Made by a program: the position numbers and the translations under genes | Shown: piece after piece, positions 53,711-62,067 of the stretch | Numbering within the stretch: the stretch's first letter is position 1 | Layout of the letters: the number at the start of each line of letters is the position of its first letter | Source of the DNA: Streptomyces klenkii | GTDB taxonomy: Bacteria > Actinomycetota > Actinomycetes > Streptomycetales > Streptomycetaceae | Assembly: GCF_003626645.1 (NCBI RefSeq) | Contig: NZ_RBAM01000014.1 | Span: 62,001-126,000, forward strand | Length of the DNA: 64,000 bases | Reading direction: 5' to 3' | The notes under the pieces: model-generated | The model's database searches: none | Seen by the model: only the letters and a program-made list of their open reading frames with translations | What the model was told of the DNA's origin: nothing

Positions 53711-53945
53711 GGCCTCCCCCTCTGTCATCTCAACCTGAGAGCTTCACCGGACCGCGGCGCGCGCGGGCCGGCTTTCACCGTCGGTGAGGAAGGGCTTCGG
53801 CGCGCTGTCGCTGACCGGGCCCGCCCTGCTTTCCAGAGTGACCTCGTCCGTGCGGTACGGGTGCCTGAGAGATTCCGGGGAGGATTTGCTCCTTCGGCGC
53901 CTCCGCTCACCCCGCTGAGCGGGCTTCCGGAGGACTCTCCCGCAC
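53711..53945 (-). promoter_or_regulatory. Tandem glycine riboswitch of gcvP
   Basis: On the minus strand the leader shows GGGAGAGTCC, GCCGAAGGAGCAAATCC, AATCTCTCAGGCA, then CACTCTGGAAAGCAGG. A second aptamer has CACCGACGGTGAAAGCC, CTCTCAGGTTGAGATGACAG and AGGGGGAGG. These are the conserved joints of type I glycine aptamers. The element ends about 60 bases before the gcvP start. Confidence 0.9.
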
Positions 53946-54061
53946 GGGTTCTGCGGCCACTCGTCAGCCTACCAGCGCAACTTTCCCGTGGGTTCTCCCG
54001 AGTGGCCGCTTCCCGGTTTGTGTTTTTGGGTGGGAGAAGGCGCCGATCCTGGGAGGAAACC

Positions 54062-54772
54062 GTGCAGAGCGACATCGATCCCCGGAGCCTGATCGGCTGG
54101 AAGGTCTTCGACCGGGACGGGACGAAGATCGGCACGGTGGACGAGGTCTACCTCGACGACGCGACCGGCGAACCGCTGTGGGCGGCGGTACGGACCGGCT
54201 TCTTCCGGCGGGACGCGTTCGTGCCCCTGGCGACGAGTGAGGTGGCCGGGCAGTCCCTGCGCACCGCGTACGACCGGGCGCTGATCAAGGACGCGCCCGA
54301 CTTCGGCGTGGGCCGCCACCTCTCCCCCGAACAGGAGCTCCAGCTCTACCACCACTACCGCCTCCCGATCCCGGGCGAGCCCCCGGCCCCGCCCGCGGGC
54401 CCGGCCTCGCCCCCGGGCCCGGCCCCGCCCCCGGGCCACGGCCCACCCCGCAACCCATGCCGAAGGCCGCCTCAGCCCCCCGAAACGGGCCGGGCTTCAC
54501 GCTCTGCGTCGGCGGCGGCCCCCGGAACGTTTCCGCATACGGGATCCGGTACGGGCGCGGGACCGGCTCCCGCCGCAGGACGCACTCCGGGCCCCGGGCC
54601 GACGTCGGCTTCCGGCCCTGGAGCAGCACTGCACACCGGATCCGGTACGGATCCGGGACCGGCCCCCGGGCCGGCCTCGGGGCCCGCGTCAGCGTGCGGC
54701 CTCGGATCAGGTCCGCTTGCCGGATTCAGTACGGGTTCGGGGCCCGGGCCCGAGTCGGCTTCAGGCCCCTGA
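54062..54772 (+). CDS. PRC-barrel protein with long low-complexity tail
   Basis: The 236-residue protein begins with a PRC barrel (LIGWKVFDRDGTKIGTVDEV, LWAAVRTGFFRRDAFVPLA). The next 60 residues end at YHHYRLPIPGEP. The last 130 residues are proline/glycine/serine repeats, on DNA that is also the C-terminal coding end of polymerase IV on the other strand (301-base overlap). GGGAGGAAACC precedes the GTG start. PRC barrels occur in RNA processing and photosynthetic proteins; this streptomycete type has no known role. The true C-terminus could be the part before the tail. Confidence 0.85.
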   Translation: MQSDIDPRSLIGWKVFDRDGTKIGTVDEVYLDDATGEPLWAAVRTGFFRRDAFVPLATSEVAGQSLRTAYDRALIKDAPDFGVGRHLSPEQELQLYHHYRLPIPGEPPAPPAGPASPPGPAPPPGHGPPRNPCRRPPQPPETGRASRSASAAAPGTFPHTGSGTGAGPAPAAGRTPGPGPTSASGPGAALHTGSGTDPGPAPGPASGPASACGLGSGPLAGFSTGSGPGPESASGP

Positions 54773-56355
54773 CCCGAGTCGGTTCCGGGTTCGGGGGCTT
54801 CTTCCGGGACCGGGTCGGCTACGGGGCCCGGGCCGAGGCCGGGGCCAGGTCCTGGATCGCCTTCCGGGCCGGGGCCGAGTCCGGATCCCGGATCGGCCTC
54901 CGGGGCGGATCCCGGTTCCGGGAGCGGAGCGGCTCCGGTGTCGCCGGCCGGCCCCGGCGGCGGGGCCTGAGCCGCGTCCGTGGCCGCATCCTCGCCCGGC
55001 AGGGCACCCCGTACGAGGGGGAGCGGCTCCCCCGGTTCCAGGTCGGGGTCGTCGACCGCGAAGGTCCGTACCCGGCCCGGCTCCGACCAGGGCGTTTCGA
55101 AGCGGACCGTGACCCGGCCGACCCCGCTGCCCTGCACCCACCCCGCCCCGTACTCGGCGTGCCGCACATCCAGGCCCGGCAGCCAGCGCCGCGGCCTGAC
55201 CACCGCACCCGCGCCCTCCCCCGGCGCCTCCTCGGGGCCCTGCGGTGCCTCCGCCGCGTCGGCAGCCGCACCCGCCGCCTCGCTCGCGGCCTGCGCGAAC
55301 AGGTCCTCCTGCGTGTAGTCGGCGAGGCCGCTGACGCCGACGCCCAGCAGCCGGACGCCGGTCGTGGTGTCGACGCCGTCGAGCAGCCGGGCCGCCGCCT
55401 CCCGGACCACCCCGGGGTCGTCCGTCGGGCCGCGCAGGGTCTCGGAGCGGGTCAGCGTGGAGAAGTCGTAGCTGCGCACCTTGATCACGACGGTGCGCCC
55501 CGACCGGCCGGCCGCGCGCAGCCGCTGGACGCAGCGGTCGGCGAGCCGCGCGATCTCCAGCTGCACCCGGGTCCGGTCGGTCAGGTCCTCCTCGAAGGTG
55601 TCCTCCACGGAGACGGACTTGGCGTCCCGCTCGGCGACGACGGGGCGATCGTCATGGCCGGTGGCCATGGCGTACAGCCCCGCGCCGTGCGCTTTGCCCA
55701 GGAGCCGCACCAGCTCCGCCTCGCCCGCCTCCGCGGTCTCCGCGACGGTGGTGATGCCCGCCCGGCGCAGCGTCTCGGCGGTGGCGGGGCCGACGCCCGG
55801 GATGGCGCGCACGGACATGGGCCACAGCCGCTCCAGCTCGGTGCCCGGCTCTATGAGCAGCAGCCCGTCGGGCTTGGCCTCCTCGGAGGCGATCTTCGCG
55901 AGCATCTTGGAGGCGGCGAGCCCCACCGACCCGCTCAGCCCCGTCGCCGTACGGATGTCACGGCGCAGGCGCTCGCCGACGGCCCGCACGGCCGCCGCGG
56001 TGGGCTCGACGCCCCCGGCCTCCAGATCCACGAACGCCTCGTCGAGGCTGAGCGGCTCCACCAGCGGCGACAGCGCGCCCAGCAGGCCCATGACGACCTC
56101 GCTGATGTCCCGGTAGAGCGAGAAGCGCGGGGTGAGGTAGGCGGCGTTGGGGCACAGCCTGCGGGCCTGCGCCGTGGCCATCGCGGAGCGGACGCCGAAG
56201 ACCCTCGCCTCGTACGACGCGGTGGCCACCACGCCGCGCGGCCCGATCCCGCCCACGACCACGGGTTTTCCGCGCAGGCTGGGCTTGGCCGCCTGCTCGG
56301 CCGAAGCGTAGAAAGCATCCATGTCGAGATGCAGGATGGTCGGCGCGCCTCTCAC
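54472..56355 (-). CDS. dinB: DNA polymerase IV with repetitive C-terminal extension
   Basis: The 627-residue Y-family translesion polymerase shows ILHLDMDAFYASAEQAAKPS, YSPRF-like region, SLDEAFVDLEAGGVEP, KMLAKIASEEAKPDGL and the helix-hairpin-helix VRAIPGVGPATAETLRRAG. The catalytic core and little finger end near residue 350. A further helical, alanine-rich region ends near 450 (normal length). Then about 170 residues of proline/glycine/aspartate repeats (GPGPEGDPG-like) extend past the family norm. GTG start. The repeat-rich end overlaps a gene on the opposite strand. Confidence 0.94.
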   Translation of the reverse strand: MRGAPTILHLDMDAFYASAEQAAKPSLRGKPVVVGGIGPRGVVATASYEARVFGVRSAMATAQARRLCPNAAYLTPRFSLYRDISEVVMGLLGALSPLVEPLSLDEAFVDLEAGGVEPTAAAVRAVGERLRRDIRTATGLSGSVGLAASKMLAKIASEEAKPDGLLLIEPGTELERLWPMSVRAIPGVGPATAETLRRAGITTVAETAEAGEAELVRLLGKAHGAGLYAMATGHDDRPVVAERDAKSVSVEDTFEEDLTDRTRVQLEIARLADRCVQRLRAAGRSGRTVVIKVRSYDFSTLTRSETLRGPTDDPGVVREAAARLLDGVDTTTGVRLLGVGVSGLADYTQEDLFAQAASEAAGAAADAAEAPQGPEEAPGEGAGAVVRPRRWLPGLDVRHAEYGAGWVQGSGVGRVTVRFETPWSEPGRVRTFAVDDPDLEPGEPLPLVRGALPGEDAATDAAQAPPPGPAGDTGAAPLPEPGSAPEADPGSGLGPGPEGDPGPGPGLGPGPVADPVPEEAPEPGTDSGQGPEADSGPGPEPVLNPASGPDPRPHADAGPEAGPGAGPGSVPDPVCSAAPGPEADVGPGPGVRPAAGAGPAPVPDPVCGNVPGAAADAEREARPVSGG

Positions 56356-56422
56356 GACACCGATGCTCCCTCACACCACTGACAATCGCACTCACGTACG
56401 ACGCGAGCGGTGGGGCCGCAGG

Positions 56423-57040
<618 letters not shown>

Positions 57041-57245
57041 GCCGACCTCCGTCCTTGACCTGCCCTCTCGACGGTAGGCAGTCACCAGGGGTGCGTCAAC
57101 GATCGCCACACTCGGCACGCCGAGTGATAATCACCCAGAGAGTGGTTTTGCGTGCCCCTGCGCCGGGAAAGGCTAGTCGAATGCGCCGCGGCGGACCGCC
57201 GCGAGCCGCTCCGGCCGGCTCACCGGCCACCGGCGCCGGGCCGGC

Positions 57246-57719
57246 TCACTGGCTGCTGCTGCCGAAGTCCTCCGGCGAGATCTGGTCGAGGAACTCGCGG
57301 AACTTCTCGACCTCGTCCTCCTGCTCGTCCGGGATCGCGATCCCGGCGTCGTCCAGCACACCGTCGCTGCCGTAGATCGGCGTGCCGGTGCGCAGCGCCA
57401 GCGCTATGGCGTCGGACGGCCGGGCGCTGACCTCCACGCCGCTGGCGAAGACGAGCTCCGCGTAGAACACACCCTCACGCAGGTCCGTGATGCGGACCTC
57501 CGTGAGCTGCTGGCCGACCGCTTCCAGCACGTCCTTGAAAAGGTCGTGGGTCAGCGGGCGGGCAGGGGCCATGCCCTGCTGGGCAAAGGCAATGGCCGTC
57601 GCCTCTCCCGGTCCGATCCAGATCGGGAGGTAGCGGTCGCCTCCCACTTCACGCAGGAGCACGATCGGCTGGTTGGAGGGCATTTCCACCCGGACACCCA
57701 CGACATCGAGCTCGTTCAC
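57246..57719 (-). CDS. DUF151 bifunctional-nuclease family protein
   Basis: The 157-residue protein contains VVGVRVEMPSNQPIVLLREV, YLPIWIGPGEATAIAFAQQG and RPSDAIALALRTGTPIY, all conserved in DUF151. Plant and bacterial homologues have nuclease activity in some reports. It lies between two MerR genes in a conserved actinobacterial order. Confidence 0.93.
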   Translation of the reverse strand: MNELDVVGVRVEMPSNQPIVLLREVGGDRYLPIWIGPGEATAIAFAQQGMAPARPLTHDLFKDVLEAVGQQLTEVRITDLREGVFYAELVFASGVEVSARPSDAIALALRTGTPIYGSDGVLDDAGIAIPDEQEDEVEKFREFLDQISPEDFGSSSQ

Positions 57720-57771
57720 ACAGCAACCCTAGGACGTGCCCGGCAGGTTTGGGTAGTCGGGCACTCGCCGC

Positions 57772-58581
57772 TCAGTGCGAGCCCGCGTGCAGGGCGGCCT
57801 GCACGAGCGCCGCGTGCAGGCGCACGGACAGCGTGGCCAGCTCGCGCGTGGTGGCCTCCGCATGCGCCCTGGTCTGCGGATTGCGGTGCCGCCGCAGGGG
57901 TGCGACCACCTGTTCGACCAGGCCTGCCTGGCGGTCGGCGGCGGCCTTCATGACGCGCAGGTGGCGCGGCTCCAGGCCGAAACGGCCCAGGTCCGCCACG
58001 AGGCGCGCGACGGCCACCGCATCGGCGTCGAATCCGCCGTCCGGGTGGGGGGTGACCAGCCCGTACGACTCCCACTCCGCCAGGTCACCCTCCGTGACAC
58101 CGGTGGCACTCAGAAGTTCTTCCCGGCCGAGCCGCGGGGGCGGGACGGGCTCGAACGCGCCCGGCTCCGCGCCGTCGTCCCGGGCGGCATCACCGGCGGC
58201 GCCGGGCGGCCCGGCGATACGGCCGTCGGCGGCCACGAGCGCGCCGTCACGCGGCTTTGCGGGGGCGGGCAGCTGCGGCGCCTCGCCCCGGGCCCGCGCC
58301 TCCAGGTGCTCCTTGATGACCCGCAGGGGCAGGTAGTGATCGCGCTGCATGCGCAGCACGCACCCGAGCCGCTCCACGTCCTCCGTACTGAACTTGCGGT
58401 ATCCGGACGGCGTGCGCTGCGGCTCCACCAGACCCTCCGCCTCCAGGAAACGAATCTTGGAGATGGTGACCTCGGGGAACTCCTCGCGGAGCAGGTTGAG
58501 CACCGTGCCGATGCTCACCAGCCGTCCTTCCGCGCCGGCGGCACCGGGAGACCCGGCACCGCCCGACGGTGTTCGAAGCAT
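57772..58581 (-). CDS. ftsR: FtsR-like MerR-family regulator (Rv1828-like)
   Basis: The 269-residue protein contains SIGTVLNLLREEFPEVTISK, IRFLEAEGLVEPQRTPSGYR and DVERLGCVLRMQRDHYLPLR. This is the N-terminal MerR HTH of Rv1828/FtsR, which activates ftsZ in corynebacteria. A second HTH-like region lies at the C-terminus (SATGVTEGDLAEWESYGLVT). It lies between the DUF151 and FHA genes. The name is by family and synteny. Confidence 0.88.
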   Translation of the reverse strand: MLRTPSGGAGSPGAAGAEGRLVSIGTVLNLLREEFPEVTISKIRFLEAEGLVEPQRTPSGYRKFSTEDVERLGCVLRMQRDHYLPLRVIKEHLEARARGEAPQLPAPAKPRDGALVAADGRIAGPPGAAGDAARDDGAEPGAFEPVPPPRLGREELLSATGVTEGDLAEWESYGLVTPHPDGGFDADAVAVARLVADLGRFGLEPRHLRVMKAAADRQAGLVEQVVAPLRRHRNPQTRAHAEATTRELATLSVRLHAALVQAALHAGSH

Positions 58582-58622
58582 GGCCCTTCCTTGGGGTCCC
58601 CCCGGACGTGGTCCGGGGAGGG

Positions 58623-59402
58623 TCAGATGCCCCGCTGGCTGCCGTAGAAGACCAGCCGGTACTTGCCGATCTGGACCTCGTCGCCACTGTTGAGCGACAC
58701 CGAGTCGATCCGCTCGCGGTTGACGTACGTGCCGTTGAGGCTGCCGACGTCGGAAACGGTGAAGCTGCCGTCCTGGCCTCTGCGGAACTCCACGTGCCGG
58801 CGGGAGACCGTGACGTCGTCCAGGAAGATGTCGCTCTGCGGGTGCCGGCCCGCCGTGGTGATCTCGCCGTCCAGCAGGAACCGGCTGCCGGAGTTCGGCC
58901 CGCGCCGGACCACCAGCAGGGCCGAGCCCAGCGGCAGCGCGTCGACGGCCGCCTGGGCCTCCGGGGAGAGCGACGGGATCGGCGTCTGGCCGGTGGTCTC
59001 GGAGTCGTACGCCTCGAGACCGGAGATGGAGATGGTCGAGGTCGTCTCCGAGGCGCGCTCGGCCACGGCACCCGGCCGCAGCGGGGCGCCGCAGTTGGAG
59101 CAGAACCGGCTCCCCTCGCCGTTCCGGTGGCCGCACCTCGTACAAACCGGCAAGGCAGACCCTCCATGCGCGCTCGAGGTCGCTGGTGCCCCGAAACCTA
59201 TGCGCCCGGTGGCAGCAGGGTCAACAGCCGACCCGCCCGGAATGTCTCCACCCGGGGCCGCCGTCTCGTCCCGGAACAGCGGACGCTCTTCGCGCGCGCC
59301 CTCCTGGCCCTGACCGCCCTCACCGTGGCGCGACGCGCGGTGGCGGGCACTGCCGCCGTCCTGGCGTGCGCTCTTGCCGAACAACTTCGCAAACAACTTC
59401 AC
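58623..59402 (-). CDS. FHA-domain protein with zinc ribbon (GarA-like)
   Basis: The 259-residue protein has three parts. The first 70 residues are basic and disordered. A zinc ribbon follows (CTRCGHRNGEGSRFCSNCG). The last 110 residues are an FHA domain with TAGRHPQSDIFLDDVTVSRR and NGTYVNRERIDSVSL. Two 'SETT' motifs (ASETTSTI, DSETTGQ) between ribbon and FHA resemble the phosphorylated N-terminal ETT of GarA, which binds its own FHA when phosphorylated by PknB or PknG. GarA proteins control glutamate and TCA enzymes; the zinc ribbon is additional to GarA. GTG start after AGGGGA. Confidence 0.9.
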   Translation of the reverse strand: MKLFAKLFGKSARQDGGSARHRASRHGEGGQGQEGAREERPLFRDETAAPGGDIPGGSAVDPAATGRIGFGAPATSSAHGGSALPVCTRCGHRNGEGSRFCSNCGAPLRPGAVAERASETTSTISISGLEAYDSETTGQTPIPSLSPEAQAAVDALPLGSALLVVRRGPNSGSRFLLDGEITTAGRHPQSDIFLDDVTVSRRHVEFRRGQDGSFTVSDVGSLNGTYVNRERIDSVSLNSGDEVQIGKYRLVFYGSQRGI

Positions 59403-59592
59403 GGGCGATTCCCCTTGACCGAAACAGACCCGCCCGTGGGGCAGGACAAACCCTCGATGCACACACCGTCCGACCCGGACATCCATACAACGTCCGTGGT
59501 CAACAGACAGTTTCCACCACGCACCCTCGACTTGGTGCGCCGACCCCCCGCAACCTCGCGGCCTCCCTCCGAAGCCGGCCCGGCCACCCGCC

Positions 59593-60684
59593 TCACTGCG
59601 ATGACGACCGAGCGTAGTCAGGCCGCTTCGCCGGGCGCAAGGCGTCCACAATGATCTTCTCAGACCGCTGGACCGTGACGCCCGCCTGCTCCTTCTCCAG
59701 CGTCTGCACCACACCGCCGGGGATGTTGAGCGCGGGCTCCAGGTCCTGCGGCTTGCCGATCACCTTGAACCGGTAGGGCTGCGAGACCTTCTTGCCGTCG
59801 ATCTCCACCTTGCCCGCCGCGCCCGAGAAATACGTGTCGGCGGCGACGCGAACGTCGTTGATCTGGATCGCCTCGGCGCCCGCGGCCCGCAGCTCCTGGA
59901 TGGCGTCCAGCAGCTTGTCCGCCTCGACCATGCCCTTGGGGTCGCTCACCGTGAGCTCGATGCCCGGCCCCTGCGCCCTCACCGTGCCCGCGAGCACGCC
60001 CAGCTGCAGCTCCTTCTGCGCGGTCTGCTTGCGGGCTTCAGCAGCCTGGTTGGAGCTGCTCTCGAGCTCGGTGCGCTGGTTCTCCAGGCGCCGCTTCTCG
60101 TCCTCCAGCCGCTTGGTGCGGTTGTCGAGCTCGTCCAGGATCCGTACGAGGTCCTCCTGCCGGGCACCGCGCAGCGCGCTGTTGTCGCTGGTCGACCGGA
60201 CCTGGATGGCCAGGCCCAGCCCCAGGACGCACAGCAGCACCGCGACGGTGAGCTGGGCCCGCGTCAGCCGCGGCGGCCAGAGACTGTTCAGCAGGCGCTG
60301 ACGGCCCGTCACGGGCGCGGCGGCGGGCGGAGGCGCGGGAGTGGGCTCGGGCACGGGGCCGGGAGCGGCGGCGCCCCCGGACACGGACTCGGATGCGGAC
60401 CCGGCGTCAGGAGCGGGCTCAGGCCCGGACCCTACGGGTTCCTCCGGCTCCTCCGACTCCTTCGGCTTACGGCCCTTGCCGGATTCGCCGGCCTCACTCG
60501 CGGGCGTGGCAGGCCTTTCGGGCTCTTCGGCTCTACCGGCCTTCTCCGCCTTTTCGTCTTTACCGGCCTTCTCGGCCCTACCGGACTTCTCGGCTTTCTT
60601 CGGCCCCTCGGCCGGCGTCCGCTCCCGCGCGGAATCCGGCTTCCCGGGCTCCTTCTCGTCGGGCGTGTTGCCGTCGCTGCTCAT
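59593..60684 (-). CDS. DUF881 membrane protein with Lys/Glu-rich N-terminus
   Basis: The 363-residue protein starts with 130 disordered residues rich in Lys/Glu (GRAEKAGKDEKAEKAGRAEE). One membrane helix follows near 165 (LTVAVLLCVLGLGLAIQVRS). A coiled coil runs about 185-235. The DUF881 domain follows (GTVRAQGPGIELTVSDPKGM, NDVRVAADTYF). Partner genes are the small basic protein and a second DUF881. ATG at 60684 is used; a GTG overlapping the previous stop (GTGA) is an alternative. Confidence 0.9.
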   Translation of the reverse strand: MSSDGNTPDEKEPGKPDSARERTPAEGPKKAEKSGRAEKAGKDEKAEKAGRAEEPERPATPASEAGESGKGRKPKESEEPEEPVGSGPEPAPDAGSASESVSGGAAAPGPVPEPTPAPPPAAAPVTGRQRLLNSLWPPRLTRAQLTVAVLLCVLGLGLAIQVRSTSDNSALRGARQEDLVRILDELDNRTKRLEDEKRRLENQRTELESSSNQAAEARKQTAQKELQLGVLAGTVRAQGPGIELTVSDPKGMVEADKLLDAIQELRAAGAEAIQINDVRVAADTYFSGAAGKVEIDGKKVSQPYRFKVIGKPQDLEPALNIPGGVVQTLEKEQAGVTVQRSEKIIVDALRPAKRPDYARSSSQ

Positions 60685-60689
60685 CGGCC

Positions 60690-61022
60690 TCACGCCCGGA
60701 AGACGTGCCGGCGGATCGCGGCCGCGTTGGAGAAGATGCGGATGCCGAGGACGACCACGACGCCGGTCGAGAGCTGGGCCCCGACCCCGAGCTTGTCGCC
60801 CAGGAAGACGATGAGCGCCGCCACGACCACGTTGGACAGGAAGGAGACGACGAACACCTTGTCGTCGAAGATCCCGTCCAGCATCGCCCGGAGGCCGCCG
60901 AACACCGCGTCGAGCGCCGCCACGACGGCGATGGGAAGGTAGGGCTCGACCACCGTCGGCACCACGGGACGGACGACAAGTCCGACCACGACTCCCACGA
61001 CGAGGCCCAAAACGGCGATCAC
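60690..61022 (-). CDS. sbp: Small basic protein (Sbp), membrane
   Basis: The 110-residue protein has three hydrophobic segments (AVLGLVVGVVVGLVVRPV, VVSFLSNVVVAALIVFLGD, STGVVVVLGIRIFSNAAAIR) and a basic C-terminus. It is the conserved partner encoded between two DUF881 genes in actinomycetes. The GTG start overlaps the preceding stop as GTGA. Function unknown. Confidence 0.92.
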   Translation of the reverse strand: MIAVLGLVVGVVVGLVVRPVVPTVVEPYLPIAVVAALDAVFGGLRAMLDGIFDDKVFVVSFLSNVVVAALIVFLGDKLGVGAQLSTGVVVVLGIRIFSNAAAIRRHVFRA

Positions 61023-61936
61023 GATGTGCCCTTCCCTGTGTCGGTGGCGCGGCCGGCCGCGCCACCCTCCTGCGGCTGTGCGGTTCGTACGATCAGGCTC
61101 GGCGCGGCGGGCAGCCGGACCTCTCCCTGAGCGGAAATGCTGTAGCGGACCCCGTAGTTCTGCTGGAGAGCACGCAGGTACAGCCCGTCGGCGCTGCGCT
61201 GGAAGGCGTCGGCGAACTTCTGTCCGTCACCGATCGCGAGCACCGTGTACGGCGGCACCAGCGGCCTGTTGTCCACCAGTATGGCGTCACCGGCGGCCCT
61301 GATCGCCGACAGCGCCGTCAGCCGCTGCCCGTTGACCGAGACGGCCTCGGCCCCGGACTGCCACAGGCCGTTGACGATCCGCTGCATGTCGTGGTCGCGC
61401 ACCCGGCCCGTGTCGGAGAAGCCGCTGCTCTCGCGCGGCCCGCCGCCGCCCTGCTTCGTCTGCTTGGCGTCGTCCACGACCAGCTTGACGCCGGGGCCCT
61501 GCACGGCCGTCGCGCCCGCGAGCAGCGCCACCAGATCGGCCTTGTCCCCGCCGTGCTTCAGGACGTCACGCTGCTTGGTGCCGACGGCGTCCCGCAGGGT
61601 GTCGACGTTCTTCTGCAACGCGTCGGCCGCCGAGGTCTCCCGTTCGATGCGGTCGATGAGCTGCTGACGCTCCTTGGCCAGCGTCGGCGCCGATATCTGC
61701 GCCTGCGCGGCCCCCAGCGTCACCACGACCGCGGCCAGCAGCAGGGCGGCCGCGAGGCCCAGCTTGGCCCGCAGCGGGCTCGGCAGCCTGCCGCCGTCCT
61801 CCGTCCCGCGCCGGGCCGCCGCTTCGGCGTAGCCGTCGTCGAGGCTGTGGTCCATCACGTTGGTCAGCAGCGACATGGAGGCGTCGGGGCGCGGCGGCGC
61901 CGGGGGCGTGCTCCGATCGGGGGGCTGCTGCGACAT
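61019..61936 (-). CDS. DUF881 membrane protein
   Basis: The 305-residue protein has one membrane helix near residue 65 (LGLAAALLLAAVVVTLGAAQ). A coiled coil follows at about 85-125. The DUF881 domain spans about 130-295 (AVQGPGVKLVVDDAKQ, SGAEAVSVNGQRLTALSAIR). This is the first gene of the DUF881-sbp-DUF881 operon. Conservation and topology suggest a cell-envelope complex. An ATG three codons upstream is an alternative start. Confidence 0.92.
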   Translation of the reverse strand: MSQQPPDRSTPPAPPRPDASMSLLTNVMDHSLDDGYAEAAARRGTEDGGRLPSPLRAKLGLAAALLLAAVVVTLGAAQAQISAPTLAKERQQLIDRIERETSAADALQKNVDTLRDAVGTKQRDVLKHGGDKADLVALLAGATAVQGPGVKLVVDDAKQTKQGGGGPRESSGFSDTGRVRDHDMQRIVNGLWQSGAEAVSVNGQRLTALSAIRAAGDAILVDNRPLVPPYTVLAIGDGQKFADAFQRSADGLYLRALQQNYGVRYSISAQGEVRLPAAPSLIVRTAQPQEGGAAGRATDTGKGTS

Positions 61937-62067
61937 GCCGCACATCGTCGCACGTCGGGGGCGTCGTCTCCCAATGGCCCCACCGGCGCGCCGGGCGCGG
62001 GATCACTCCGGCACCGGTCCGGCCCCAAGGAGACGGCGCCCGCCGGGTCCTGACCGGGCGTCCGCGG

